A stretch of 64,000 nt of DNA from Uranotaenia lowii (Eukaryota; Arthropoda; Insecta; Diptera; Culicidae): assembly GCF_029784155.1 (NCBI RefSeq), contig NC_073693.1, positions 332,386,592 to 332,450,591 of the forward strand, read 5' to 3'. This document shows, in pieces, positions 1 to 9,737 of the stretch. The notes under the pieces are model-generated. The model was not told the DNA's origin and ran no database searches. It saw nothing but the letters and a program-made list of their open reading frames with translations. Each line of letters starts with the position of its first letter. Position 1 is the stretch's first letter. Made by a program: the position numbers and the translations under genes.

Positions 1-224
1 TCTAAAATGTTTGTTTTTGTAGCGAAGTTTGGTTGCGAAAAGGCCTGCCTTTCCTACCGAAAAAACAATTTAGTACTTTTCAATACAGTTTTTAAAATTG
101 ATTTGAAAGGAAAAAAAACTGCAACCTGTTCCTTCCGGTTGGGGTGGTCGTTTAGCCTAATGGCGAATGGGTCTTTTCCTACATAGGTCCAGGGTGTAGG
201 AAAAGAGTTGTTCCTATAAATACT

Positions 225-495
225 ACCCCGTGAGAGGGGCAGTACTTAATTGAAAATACAATCTCTTGTGAGTGGCAGTACTTGAGGGAAAGTAGAAACC
301 CCCTGAAAGAGGCATTACTGGATTGGAAGTACAGACCCCTGAAAGAAGCAGGACTTGAAAGGAAATACAGACCCCTAAGAGGGGCAGTACTTGATTGAAA
401 CTACAAACAGCTGAGAGGGGCAGAACGTGAATGAATGGACTCCCTGATAGGAACGGTATATTGAATGAAAGTACAAGCCCTTAAGTAGTGCAGTA
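225..495. repeat. Degenerate ~36-bp minisatellite
   Basis: About eight diverged units repeat the theme gagaggggcagtacttgatt followed by gaaagtacagacccct. The agtac-like core recurs near 241, 277, 314, 351, 387, 423 and further on, giving a period of about 36 bp. The units have drifted, so this is an old array. No coding potential is apparent. The sequence on either side (1-224 and 496-1,190) shows no gene or recognisable element. Confidence 0.75.
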
Positions 496-1194
496 CCTTC
501 AATAGAGTTACATACAATTTAGTATCTTTTAAAAAGCTGTATAAATTTTTCAGAAATCTGTGATACCACAATCCGTGTGAGGCACTTCGACTGTCAACCT
601 GATGACAGACTTGCAATCTTGGATCTACTTAACACATTCAGTCTACTTTACACATGATGCAAACCTGTCTTTTGTTCAAAGGCATGATGTGAGTCTTATG
701 TCTAAGTTGTTGCATTATTACATAGGGCGACTGATTTCAATTCTGGGTCTGAGGTCTCAATTGAAGATTTGAACCGGAAGTTTGTTTCTGATTGAACCAG
801 AAATTGGTCATCGGTTTTTAACTGGAGACGAAATTCTGAATGGCAAATCGATGCCTACAATAAGAGCTTAAAGTCCGAATTTTATCAAGAGATCTACGCC
901 TGTTGTTTGTGACTGGGATCTTATTCTGGAGTCCAAACTAAATACTTTGACTAGATTCCTAATCTTAAAGTGGGAGTTTGAGTGATCTGTAGCTGATAAC
1001 AGTTTAAGTTTAGTGTTGAATTGATGCATTTGAAAAAAAAAAAACAAAAGTTAGTGAACCGACGAACTGCTAAATAGATGAACTTAGGGCAACTTTATGA
1101 TCAATCAGCCACAATCATAAGGAGCTGGGTGATGAGCCAAATCAAATGGATGATAGGATTTAAAAATGGAAAAATGGAAAGATAAAAATTATAA

Positions 1195-1640
1195 GGTTAG
1201 AGGCTGGAGAGAAAAATGGAAGAAAAGATGATTAGATGAGAAAACAATAAGTGTAGAAAATGAGATCTGAGATTAAAGAGATGAAAGAATGTGAAAATGA
1301 AATAACTTCAAAGATATATAAGGAACATAAAAATAAAAGAACAGTCAATTAGAGAAAGAAAAAAATTATGAATTAGAAGATGCGAGGCTAGAGAGAAAAA
1401 TTGAAGGAAAGATGATTAAACTAAATTACAATGTGTTTTCAACAAGTGAAAGAGTATAAAATTAAAAATGAGATAGGAAAAATAAAACGAAGAGAACGAC
1501 AAAACGAAGCTTGAAAATGAGCAAATGAAAAGATTGGAAGACGGCAGTATAAGAACAGAAAATTAATTAAAGAAAAATTTGGTAGATGAGAAGCTGGAGA
1601 GAACAGTGGAAAAAACATGATAAGATGAGAAGATGTGGAT
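1195..1640. repeat. Purine-rich degenerate repeat, ~190-bp period
   Basis: The phrase ggctggagagaaaaatggaa followed by gaaagatgattagatgagaa appears near 1,200, again near 1,386 and in a weaker form near 1,590. This suggests three diverged copies of a roughly 190-bp unit. The whole stretch from 1,140 to 1,790 is strongly purine-biased on the plus strand and leads into the 9-bp satellite. No gene is seen here. Confidence 0.5.
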
Positions 1641-1805
1641 TGAGTCGGGAAAGACAAAACGATGAAAAAAAAATAAGAGAGGTTAAAACAGAAGAAATAT
1701 GAAGATAAAAAAATTAGCTAAAAAAGTTCTTCTGACAAAAAGACGAAAATTACAAACACGACAAAAAAAAAAATGACAAAAAATTAAAAGAATGGAAAAA
1801 AATTA

Positions 1806-2723
1806 CAAAAGTGACAAAAATGACAAAAATGACATAAATGACAAAAATGACAAAAATGACAAAAATGACAAAAATGACCAAAATGACAAAAATGACAAAA
1901 ATGACAAAAATGACAAAAATGACAAAAATGACAAAAATGACAAAAATGACAAAAATGACAAAAATGACAAAAATGACAAAAATGACAAAAATGACAAAAA
2001 TGACAAAAATGACAAAAATGACAAAAATGACAAAAATGACAAAAATGACAAAAATGACAAAAATGACAAAAATGACAAAAATGACAAAAATGACAAAAAT
2101 GACAAAAATGACAAAAATGACAAAAATGACAAAAATGACAAAAATGACAAAAATGACAAAAATGACAAAAATGACAAAAATGACAAAAATGACAAAAATG
2201 ACAAAAATGACAAAAATGACAAAAATGACAAAAATGACAAAAATGACAAAAATGACAAAAATGACAAAAATGACAAAAATGACAAAAATGACAAAAATGA
2301 CAAAAATGACAAAAATGACAAAAATGACAAAAATGACAAAAATGACAAAAATGACAAAAATGACAAAAATGACAAAAATGACAAAAATGACAAAAATGAC
2401 AAAAATGACAAAAATGACAAAAATGACAAAAATGACAAAAATGACAAAAATGACAAAAATGACAAAAATGAAAAAAATGAAAAAAATGACAAAAATGACA
2501 AAAATGACAAAAATGACAAAAATGACAAAAATGACAAAAATGACAAAAATGACAAAAATGACAAAAATGACAAAAATGACAAAAACGACAAAAATGACAA
2601 AAATGACAAAAATGACAAAAATGACAAAAATGACAAAAATGACAAAAATGACAAAAATGACAAAAATGACAAAAATGACAAAAATGACAAAAATGACAAA
2701 AATGACAAAAATGACAAAAATGA
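1806..2723. repeat. 9-bp satellite array A, (TGACAAAAA)n
   Basis: This array holds roughly 100 head-to-tail copies of TGACAAAAA with very few variants, such as ataaatgac near 1,834, gaccaaaatg near 1,876, two aaaaaatga units near 2,470 and one aaacgac near 2,583. The unit is a multiple of three and lacks stops in five of six frames, so long frames (KND, MTK, FCH, LSF and VIF repeats) appear on both strands. These frames are by-products of the repeat and not genes. The array ends in the first conserved spacer. Confidence 0.97.
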
Positions 2724-2962
2724 CATAAATCATATATAAAGTGATAAAATGAAAAAAAAGGACTACTTTTGTGTCAAAAATCAGTTTTTTGTTGGCAAAA
2801 AAAAAATGGCAGAAATGATGAAAATGACAAACATGTTTTAAAAGGTTATGGAAAGCATAAGAGAAACGTGAAATATCAATGAAAGAAAGAATGTTTCTCT
2901 AATACTCAATAAAATGACAAAAAATCACAAAAATCACAAATGTCACAAAAGTCACAAAAATG
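2724..2962. repeat. Satellite spacer copy S1
   Basis: This ~240-bp segment is non-satellite sequence that starts at ataaatcatatataaagtga. It contains ggactacttttgtgtc, a poly(A) run and catgttttaaaaggttatgg, and it ends with tctaatactcaataaaatg followed by degenerate atcacaaa units. It recurs almost unchanged at 4,672, 5,759 and 7,521; the main difference is the length of the poly(A) run. It is the landmark that defines the higher-order repeat. Confidence 0.95.
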
Positions 2963-4671
2963 ATAAAAATGACAAAAATGACAAAAATGACAAAAATGAC
3001 AAAAATGACAAAAATGACAAAAATGACAAAAATGACAAAAATGACAAAAATGACAAAAATGACAAAAATGACAAAAATGACAAAAATGACAAAAATGACA
3101 AAAATGACAAAAATGACAAAAATGACAAAAATGACAAAAATGACAAAAATGACAAAAATGACAAAAATGACAAAAATGACAAAAATGACAAAAATGACAA
3201 AAATGACAAAAATGACAAAAATGACAAAAATGACAAAAATGACAAAAATGACAAAAATGACAAAAATGACAAAAATGACAAAAATGACAAAAATGACAAA
3301 AATGACAAAAATGACAAAAATGACAAAAATGACAAAAATGACAAAAATGACAAAAATGACAAAAATGACAAAAATGACAAAAATGACAAAAATGACAAAA
3401 ATGACAAAAATGACAAAAATGACAAAAATGACAAAAATGACAAAAATGACAAAAATGACAAAAATGACAAAAATGACAAAAATGACAAAAATGACAAAAA
3501 TGACAAAAATGACAAAAATGACAAAAATGACAAAAATGACAAAAATGACAAAAATGACAAAAATGACAAAAATGACAAAAATGACAAAAATGACAAAAAT
3601 GACAAAAATGACAAAAATGACAAAAATGACAAAAATGACAAAAATGACAAAAATGACAAAAATGACAAAAATGACAAAAATGACAAAAATGACAAAAATG
3701 ACAAAAATGACAAAAATGACAAAAATGACAAAAATGACAAAAATGACAAAAATGACAAAAATGACAAAAATGACAAAAATGACAAAAATGACAAAAATGA
3801 CAAAAATGACAAAAATGACAAAAATGACAAAAATGACAAAAATGACAAAAATGACAAAAATGACAAAAATGACAAAAATGACAAAAATGACAAAAATGAC
3901 AAAAATGACAAAAATGACAAAAATGACAAAAATGACAAAAATGACAAAAATGACAAAAATGACAAAAATGACAAAAATGACAAAAATGACAAAAATGACA
4001 AAAATGACAAAAATGACAAAAATGACAAAAATGACAAAAATGACAAAAATGACAAAAATGACAAAAATGACAAAAATGACAAAAATGACAAAAATGACAA
4101 AAATGACAAAAATGACAAAAATGACAAAAATGACAAAAATGACAAAAATGACAAAAATGACAAAAATGACAAAAATGACAAAAATGACAAAAATGACAAA
4201 AATTACAAAAATGACAAAAATGACAAAAATGACAAAAATGACAAAAATGACAAAAATGACAAAAATGACAAAAATGACAAAAATGACAAAAATGACAAAA
4301 ATGACAAAAATGACAAAAATGACAAAAATGACAAAAATGACAAAAATGACAAAAATGACAAATATGACAAATATGACAAAAATGACAAATATGACAAAAA
4401 TGACAAAAATGACAAAAATGACAAAAATGACGAAAATGACGAAAATGACAAAAATGACAAAAGTGACAAAAATGACAAAAATGACAAAAATGACAAAAAT
4501 GACGAAATTGACAAAAATGACAAAAATGACAAAAAAGACAAAAATGACAAAAATGACAAAAATGACAAAAATGACACAAATGACAAAAATAACAACAATG
4601 ACAAAAATAACAACAATGACAAAAATGACAAAAATAACAACAATGACAAAAATGACAAAAATGACAAAATG
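2963..4671. repeat. 9-bp satellite array B
   Basis: About 190 units of TGACAAAAA. The right-hand part carries a distinctive series of variants: an aattac unit at 4,201, three aatatgac units near 4,360-4,395, two gacgaaaat units near 4,431-4,440, a gacgaaattgac unit at 4,501, and caacaatgac units from 4,592. The same series occurs in array B' (6,000-7,520), so B and B' are copies of one ancestral array. B is longer by about 21 units. Confidence 0.97.
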
Positions 4672-4914
4672 ACATAAATCATATATAAAGTGATAAAATG
4701 AAAAAAAAGGACTACTTTTGTGTCAAAAATCAGTTTTTTGTTGGCAAAAAAAAAAAAATGGCAGAAATGATGAAAATGACAAACATGTTTTAAAAGGTTA
4801 TGGAAAGCATAAGAGAAACGTGAAATATCAATGAAAGAAAGAATGTTTCTCTAATACTCAATAAAATGACAAAAAATCACAAAAATCACAAATGTCACAA
4901 AAGTCACAAAAATG
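4672..4914. repeat. Satellite spacer copy S2
   Basis: Second copy of the ~240-bp spacer described at 2,724. It has a longer poly(A) run after ttggc, but the rest matches closely, including ttttaaaaggttatggaaag and the degenerate atcacaaa lead-in to the next array. Confidence 0.95.
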
Positions 4915-5758
4915 ATAAAAATGACAAAAATGACAAAAATGACAAAAATGACAAAAATGACAAAAATGACAAAAATGACAAAAATGACAAAATTGACAAA
5001 AATGACAAAAATGACAAAAGGACAAAAATGACAAAAATGAAAAAAATGGAAAAAATGACAAAAATTACAAAAATGACATGAATGACAAAAGTGACAAATA
5101 GGACAAAAATGACAAAAGTGACAAAACTAACAAACGACAAAAATGACAAAAATGACAAAAATGACAAAAATGACAAAAATGACAAAAATGACAAAAATGA
5201 CAAAAATGACAAAAATGACAAAAATGACAAAAATGACAAAAATGACAAAAATGACAAAAATGACAAAAATGACAAAAATGACAAAAATGACAAAAATGAC
5301 AAAAATGACAAAAAATGACAAAAATGACAAAAATTACAAAAATGACAAAAATGACACAAATGACACAAATGACAAAAATAACAACAATGACAAAAATGAC
5401 AAAAATGACAAAAATGACAAAAATGACAAAAATGACAAAAATGACAAAAATGACAAAAATGACGAAAATGACGAAAGTGACAAAAATTATAAAAGTGGCA
5501 AAAGTGACAAAAATCACAAAAATTACAAAAATGACAAAAGTGACAAAAATGACAAAAATGACAAAAATGACAAAAATGACAAAAATGACAAAAATGACAA
5601 AAATGACAAAAATGACAAAAATGACAAAAATGACAAAAATGACAAAAATGACAAAAATGACAAAAATGACAAAAATGACAAAAATGACAAAAATGACAAA
5701 AATGACAAAAATGACAAAAATGACAAAAATGACAAAAATGACAAAAATGACAAAAATG
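4915..5758. repeat. 9-bp satellite array C
   Basis: About 93 units, with marker variants shared with array C': a gacaaaaggac deletion near 5,020, a gaaaaaaatggaa stretch near 5,040, acatgaatgac near 5,076, aactaacaaacgac near 5,125, an extra A near 5,313, and attataaaagtggcaaaag near 5,486. These shared variants show that C and C' are duplicates. Confidence 0.97.
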
Positions 5759-5999
5759 ACATAAATCATATATAAAGTGATAAAATGAAAAAAAAGGACT
5801 ACTTTTGTGTCAAAAATCAGTTTTTTGTTGGCAAAAAAAAAAATGGCAGAAATGATGAAAATGACAAACATGTTTTAAAAGGTTATGGAAAGCATAAGAG
5901 AAACGTGAAATATCAATGAAAGAAAGAATGTTTCTCTAATACTCAATAAAATGACAAAAAATCACAAAAATCACAAATGTCACAAAAGTCACAAAAATG
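5759..5999. repeat. Satellite spacer copy S3
   Basis: Third copy of the ~240-bp spacer. It begins the second higher-order unit (S3, B', S4, C'), about 3.0 kb downstream of the first (S1, B, S2, C). Confidence 0.95.
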
Positions 6000-7520
6000 A
6001 TAAAAATGACAAAAATGACAAAAATGACAAAAATGACAAAAATGACAAAAATTACAAAAATGACAAAAATGACAAAAATGACAAAAATGACAAAAATGAC
6101 AAAAATGACAAAAATGACAAAAATGACAAAAATGACAAAAATGACAAAAATGACAAAAATGACAAAAATGACAAAAATGACAAAAATGACAAAAATGACA
6201 AAAATGACAAAAATGACAAAAATGACAAAAATGACAAAAATGACAAAAATGACAAAAATGACAAAAATGACAAAAATGACAAAAATGACAAAAATGACAA
6301 AAATGACAAAAATGACAAAAATGACAAAAATGACAAAAATGACAAAAATGACAAAAATGACAAAAATGACAAAAATGACAAAAATGACAAAAATGACAAA
6401 AATGACAAAAATGACAAAAATGACAAAAATGACAAAAATGACAAAAATGACAAAAATGACAAAAATGACAAAAATGACAAAAATGACAAAAATGACAAAA
6501 ATGACAAAAATGACAAAAATGACAAAAATGACAAAAATGACAAAAATGACAAAAATGACAAAAATGACAAAAATGACAAAAATGACAAAAATGACAAAAA
6601 TGACAAAAATGACAAAAATGACAAAAATGACAAAAATGACAAAAATGACAAAAATGACAAAAATGACAAAAATGACAAAAATGACAAAAATGACAAAAAT
6701 GACAAAAATGACAAAAATGACAAAAATGACAAAAATGACAAAAATGACAAAAATGACAAAAATGACAAAAATGACAAAAATGACAAAAATGACAAAAATG
6801 ACAAAAATGACAAAAATGACAAAAATGACAAAAATGACAAAAATGACAAAAATGACAAAAATGACAAAAATGACAAAAATGACAAAAATGACAAAAATGA
6901 CAAAAATGACAAAAATGACAAAAATGACAAAAATGACAAAAATGACAAAAATGACAAAAATGACAAAAATGACAAAAATGACAAAAATGACAAAAATGAC
7001 AAAAATGACAAAAATGACAAAAATGACAAAAATGACAAAAATTACAAAAATGACAAAAATGACAAAAATGACAAAAATGACAAAAATGACAAAAATGACA
7101 AAAATGACAAAAATGACAAAAATGACAAAAATGACAAAAATGACAAAAATGACAAAAATGACAAAAATGACAAAAATGACAAAAATGACAAAAATGACAA
7201 ATATGACAAATATGACAAAAATGACAAATATGACAAAAATGACAAAAATGACAAAAATGACAAAAATGACGAAAATGACGAAAATGACGAAAATGACAAA
7301 AATGACAAAAGTGACAAAAATGACAAAAATGACAAAAATGACAAAAATGACAAAATTGACAAAAATGACAAAAATGACAAAAAAGACAAAAATGACAAAA
7401 ATGACAAAAATGACAAAAATGACACAAATGACAAAAATAACAACAATGACAAAAATAACAACAATGACAAAAATGACAAAAATAACAACAATGACAAAAA
7501 TGACAAAAATGACAAAATGA
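6000..7520. repeat. 9-bp satellite array B'
   Basis: About 169 units carrying the same ordered variants as array B: aattac at 7,040, then aatatgac units, gacgaaaat units and caacaatgac units. It has one extra attac unit at 6,050 and three gacgaaaat units where B has two. The left homogeneous part is about 22 units shorter than in B. This is the expected pattern of slippage or unequal exchange after duplication. Confidence 0.97.
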
Positions 7521-7765
7521 CATAAATCATATATAAAGTGATAAAATGAAAAAAAAGGACTACTTTTGTGTCAAAAATCAGTTTTTTGTTGGCAAAAAAA
7601 AAAAATGGCAGAAATGATGAAAATGACAAACATGTTTTAAAAGGTTATGGAAAGCATAAGAGAAACGTGAAATATCAATGAAAGAAAGAATGTTTCTCTA
7701 ATACTCAATAAAATGACAAAAAATCACAAAAATCACAAATGTCACAAAAGTCACAAAAATGATAA
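7521..7765. repeat. Satellite spacer copy S4
   Basis: Fourth copy of the ~240-bp spacer, again with only minor differences from S1-S3. Confidence 0.95.
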
Positions 7766-8640
7766 AAATGACAAAAATGACAAAAATGACAAAAATGACA
7801 AAAATGACAAAAATGACAAAAATGACAAAAATGACAAAATTGACAAAAATGACAAAAATGACAAAAGGACAAAAATGACAAAAATGAAAAAAATGGAAAA
7901 AATGACAAAAATTACAAAAATGACATGAATGACAAAAGTGACAAATAGGACAAAAATGACAAAAGTGACAAAACTAACAAACGACAAAAATGACAAAAAT
8001 GACAAAAATGACAAAAATGACAAAAATGACAAAAATGACAAAAATGACAAAAATGACAAAAATGACAAAAATGACAAAAATGACAAAAATGACAAAAATG
8101 ACAAAAATGACAAAAATGACAAAAATGACAAAAAATGACAAAAATGACAAAAATTACAAAAATGACAAAAATGACACAAATGACACAAATGACAAAAATA
8201 ACAACAATGACAAAAATGACAAAAATGACAAAAATGACAAAAATGACAAAAATGACAAAAATGACAAAAATGACAAAAATGACGAAAATGACGAAAGTGA
8301 CAAAAATTATAAAAGTGGCAAAAGTGACAAAAATCACAAAAATTACAAAAATGACAAAAGTGACAAAAATGACAAAAATGACAAAAATGACAAAAATGAC
8401 AAAAATGACAAAAATGACAAAAATGACAAAAATGACAAAAATGACAAAAATGACAAAAATGACAAAAATGACAAAAATGACAAAAATGACAAAAATGACA
8501 AAAATGACAAAAATGTCAAAAGTGACAAAAATGACAGAAGTGACAAAAATGACAAAAATGACAAATATGTAGAAGTGACAAAAGTTTCAAAAATGGCAGA
8601 AATGACAAAAGTGACAAAAATCATAAAAAAGTGACAAAAT
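7766..8640. repeat. 9-bp satellite array C'
   Basis: Copy of array C. It shares C's marker variants, but the homogeneous block between the aactaacaaacgac marker and the extra-A marker is three units shorter. From about 8,513 the units become increasingly mutated (gtcaaaagtgac, gacagaagtgac, tatgtagaagtgac) and the array fades out about 235 bp upstream of a splice acceptor. Confidence 0.95.
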
Positions 8641-8875
8641 GACAGAAATTTACAACTATGTCAAAAATGTCTTTGTTCTTATAAATAGCAGGAACTTAAA
8701 ATGACAAACACTCAAAAATGCCATTGAAATGAGATTTATAAATTTCAAAAAAAAAAATAGATTCGATTTCGAAAAGAGTGACGTTGACTGATATAAGCTT
8801 AAACCCCGATGATTTAAACCACCAACTAATTCCTCTATCTTGAATCCGATTTCTCCACCCACATGCGCCGTTCAG

Positions 8876-9224
8876 TTCGCTCCCATTGTGGTAGGACAAT
8901 TGAAAACACTGGGCAGCCTGTCGGAAGATAACAGCATCGCGGCACGTGCCTACTCGTTAAGAACCCTGCTGGCGATTGGTCCCCTTCCATTCGATGATCT
9001 CCGACCGATTGCGTTCGCCATATTGGCCCGGCTAGATGACCCAAGCAGCGAGGTGCGGGAACTGGGAGCCACCTGTTTGGGCCGACTTCAGCTGCAATTG
9101 CCGGTCGGAAAGGGCGAGTCCACAGACGAGGCGGCCAGATGGGAGGAAACGCTCCGACAGATTGTGCCGATCATGTTTTTACATCTGGAAAATCCGGAGC
9201 TGAAAATACGGAAAGCCGTTCTAG
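8876..9224 (+). CDS. HEAT-repeat protein, penultimate coding exon (probable DNAAF5/HEATR2)
   Basis: The exon encodes 116 codons plus one base. It reads FAPIVVGQLKTLGSL, then a helical pair containing NSIAARAYSLRTLLAIGPL, then FAILARLDDPSSEVRELGA and IVPIMFLHLENPELKIRKAV. These are successive HEAT-type antiparallel helices. The pattern of a DDPSSEVR-like turn and CLGRL resembles the C-terminal part of dynein axonemal assembly factor 5 (HEATR2), a cytoplasmic factor that helps preassemble ciliary dynein arms. The acceptor is ttcag at 8,871-8,875, so the exon starts in phase 0. The donor is CTAG/GTAAGA at 9,225, so it ends in phase 1 and joins in frame to 24,663. A Met at 8,840 lies upstream of the acceptor and is not a likely start. 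Earlier exons lie outside the window or beyond the satellite. The HEAT fold is clear; the DNAAF5 identity is from memory of the family and less certain. Confidence 0.7.
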
Positions 9225-9589
9225 GTAAGATGAAGACGGGCAAGGGAAGGTTCTGCAACTTGTATTCCGGTGGGAGCAAAAAGTATCCAATCGAAGCGCT
9301 CAGAAGGGAAACATGCTCGGGCACGGTACCTAGTAGGTAGTTGATTGATGAACATTGGGCGCCAACACTGATTCCGTTTTCGGGTACGATTCAGATTAAA
9401 CCCATGTGATACACATGCAGTCGTACTTTTTTTTGGGGATTTTTGATTGGAATTCTTTTACTGTTCTGAAACGAGGACACATCGATTGTGATATACATAC
9501 ACTTTAATTGTGATTTCCTTCAAAGATAATAGATTAAAATATCATGGTATTTTTAATGTTTTGAGGAATGTTAATAGAACAGATGATTT

Positions 9590-9650
9590 GACAAAAAAGC
9601 ATCCGACGTTTCGACTTTTATGTAGACTTCATCAAGGAATCAGTTCAGTA
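9590..9650. mobile_element. Possible Penelope-type terminal motif
   Basis: The phrase ccgacgtttcgacttttatg followed by tagacttcatcaagga resembles the conserved segment in insect Penelope-like element ends. In those ends, the reverse complement has a hammerhead-like core (ctgaaga or ctgatga, a small stem, then gaaac). Here the core reads ttgatga and the stem pairs poorly, so any ribozyme would be degenerate. A Penelope protein fragment occurs elsewhere in the window at 53,666. Confidence 0.35.
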
Positions 9651-9737
9651 TCTTTTCATTCAACAAATATTCAAACTTAATTTATCGTTTCGTCAATCAC
9701 TTGATTTTGAGAAATTAAGAAGCACTTTAGTCTCTAC

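Noticed and set aside
220..500. CRISPR-like array
   Set aside because: The repeats are diverged, there are no unique uniform spacers, and the DNA is eukaryotic.
1750..8640. Long open frames of up to nearly 590 codons on both strands in the 9-bp arrays
   Set aside because: They are pure translations of a stop-free 9-bp repeat, occur in five frames at once and have no flanking gene signals.
8840..9340. Single-exon reading of the HEAT-repeat frame with Met at 8,840 and stop at 9,338
   Set aside because: The splice acceptor at 8,875 and donor at 9,225 give an in-phase join to a matching HEAT exon at 24,663; the residues beyond the donor lose the repeat pattern.
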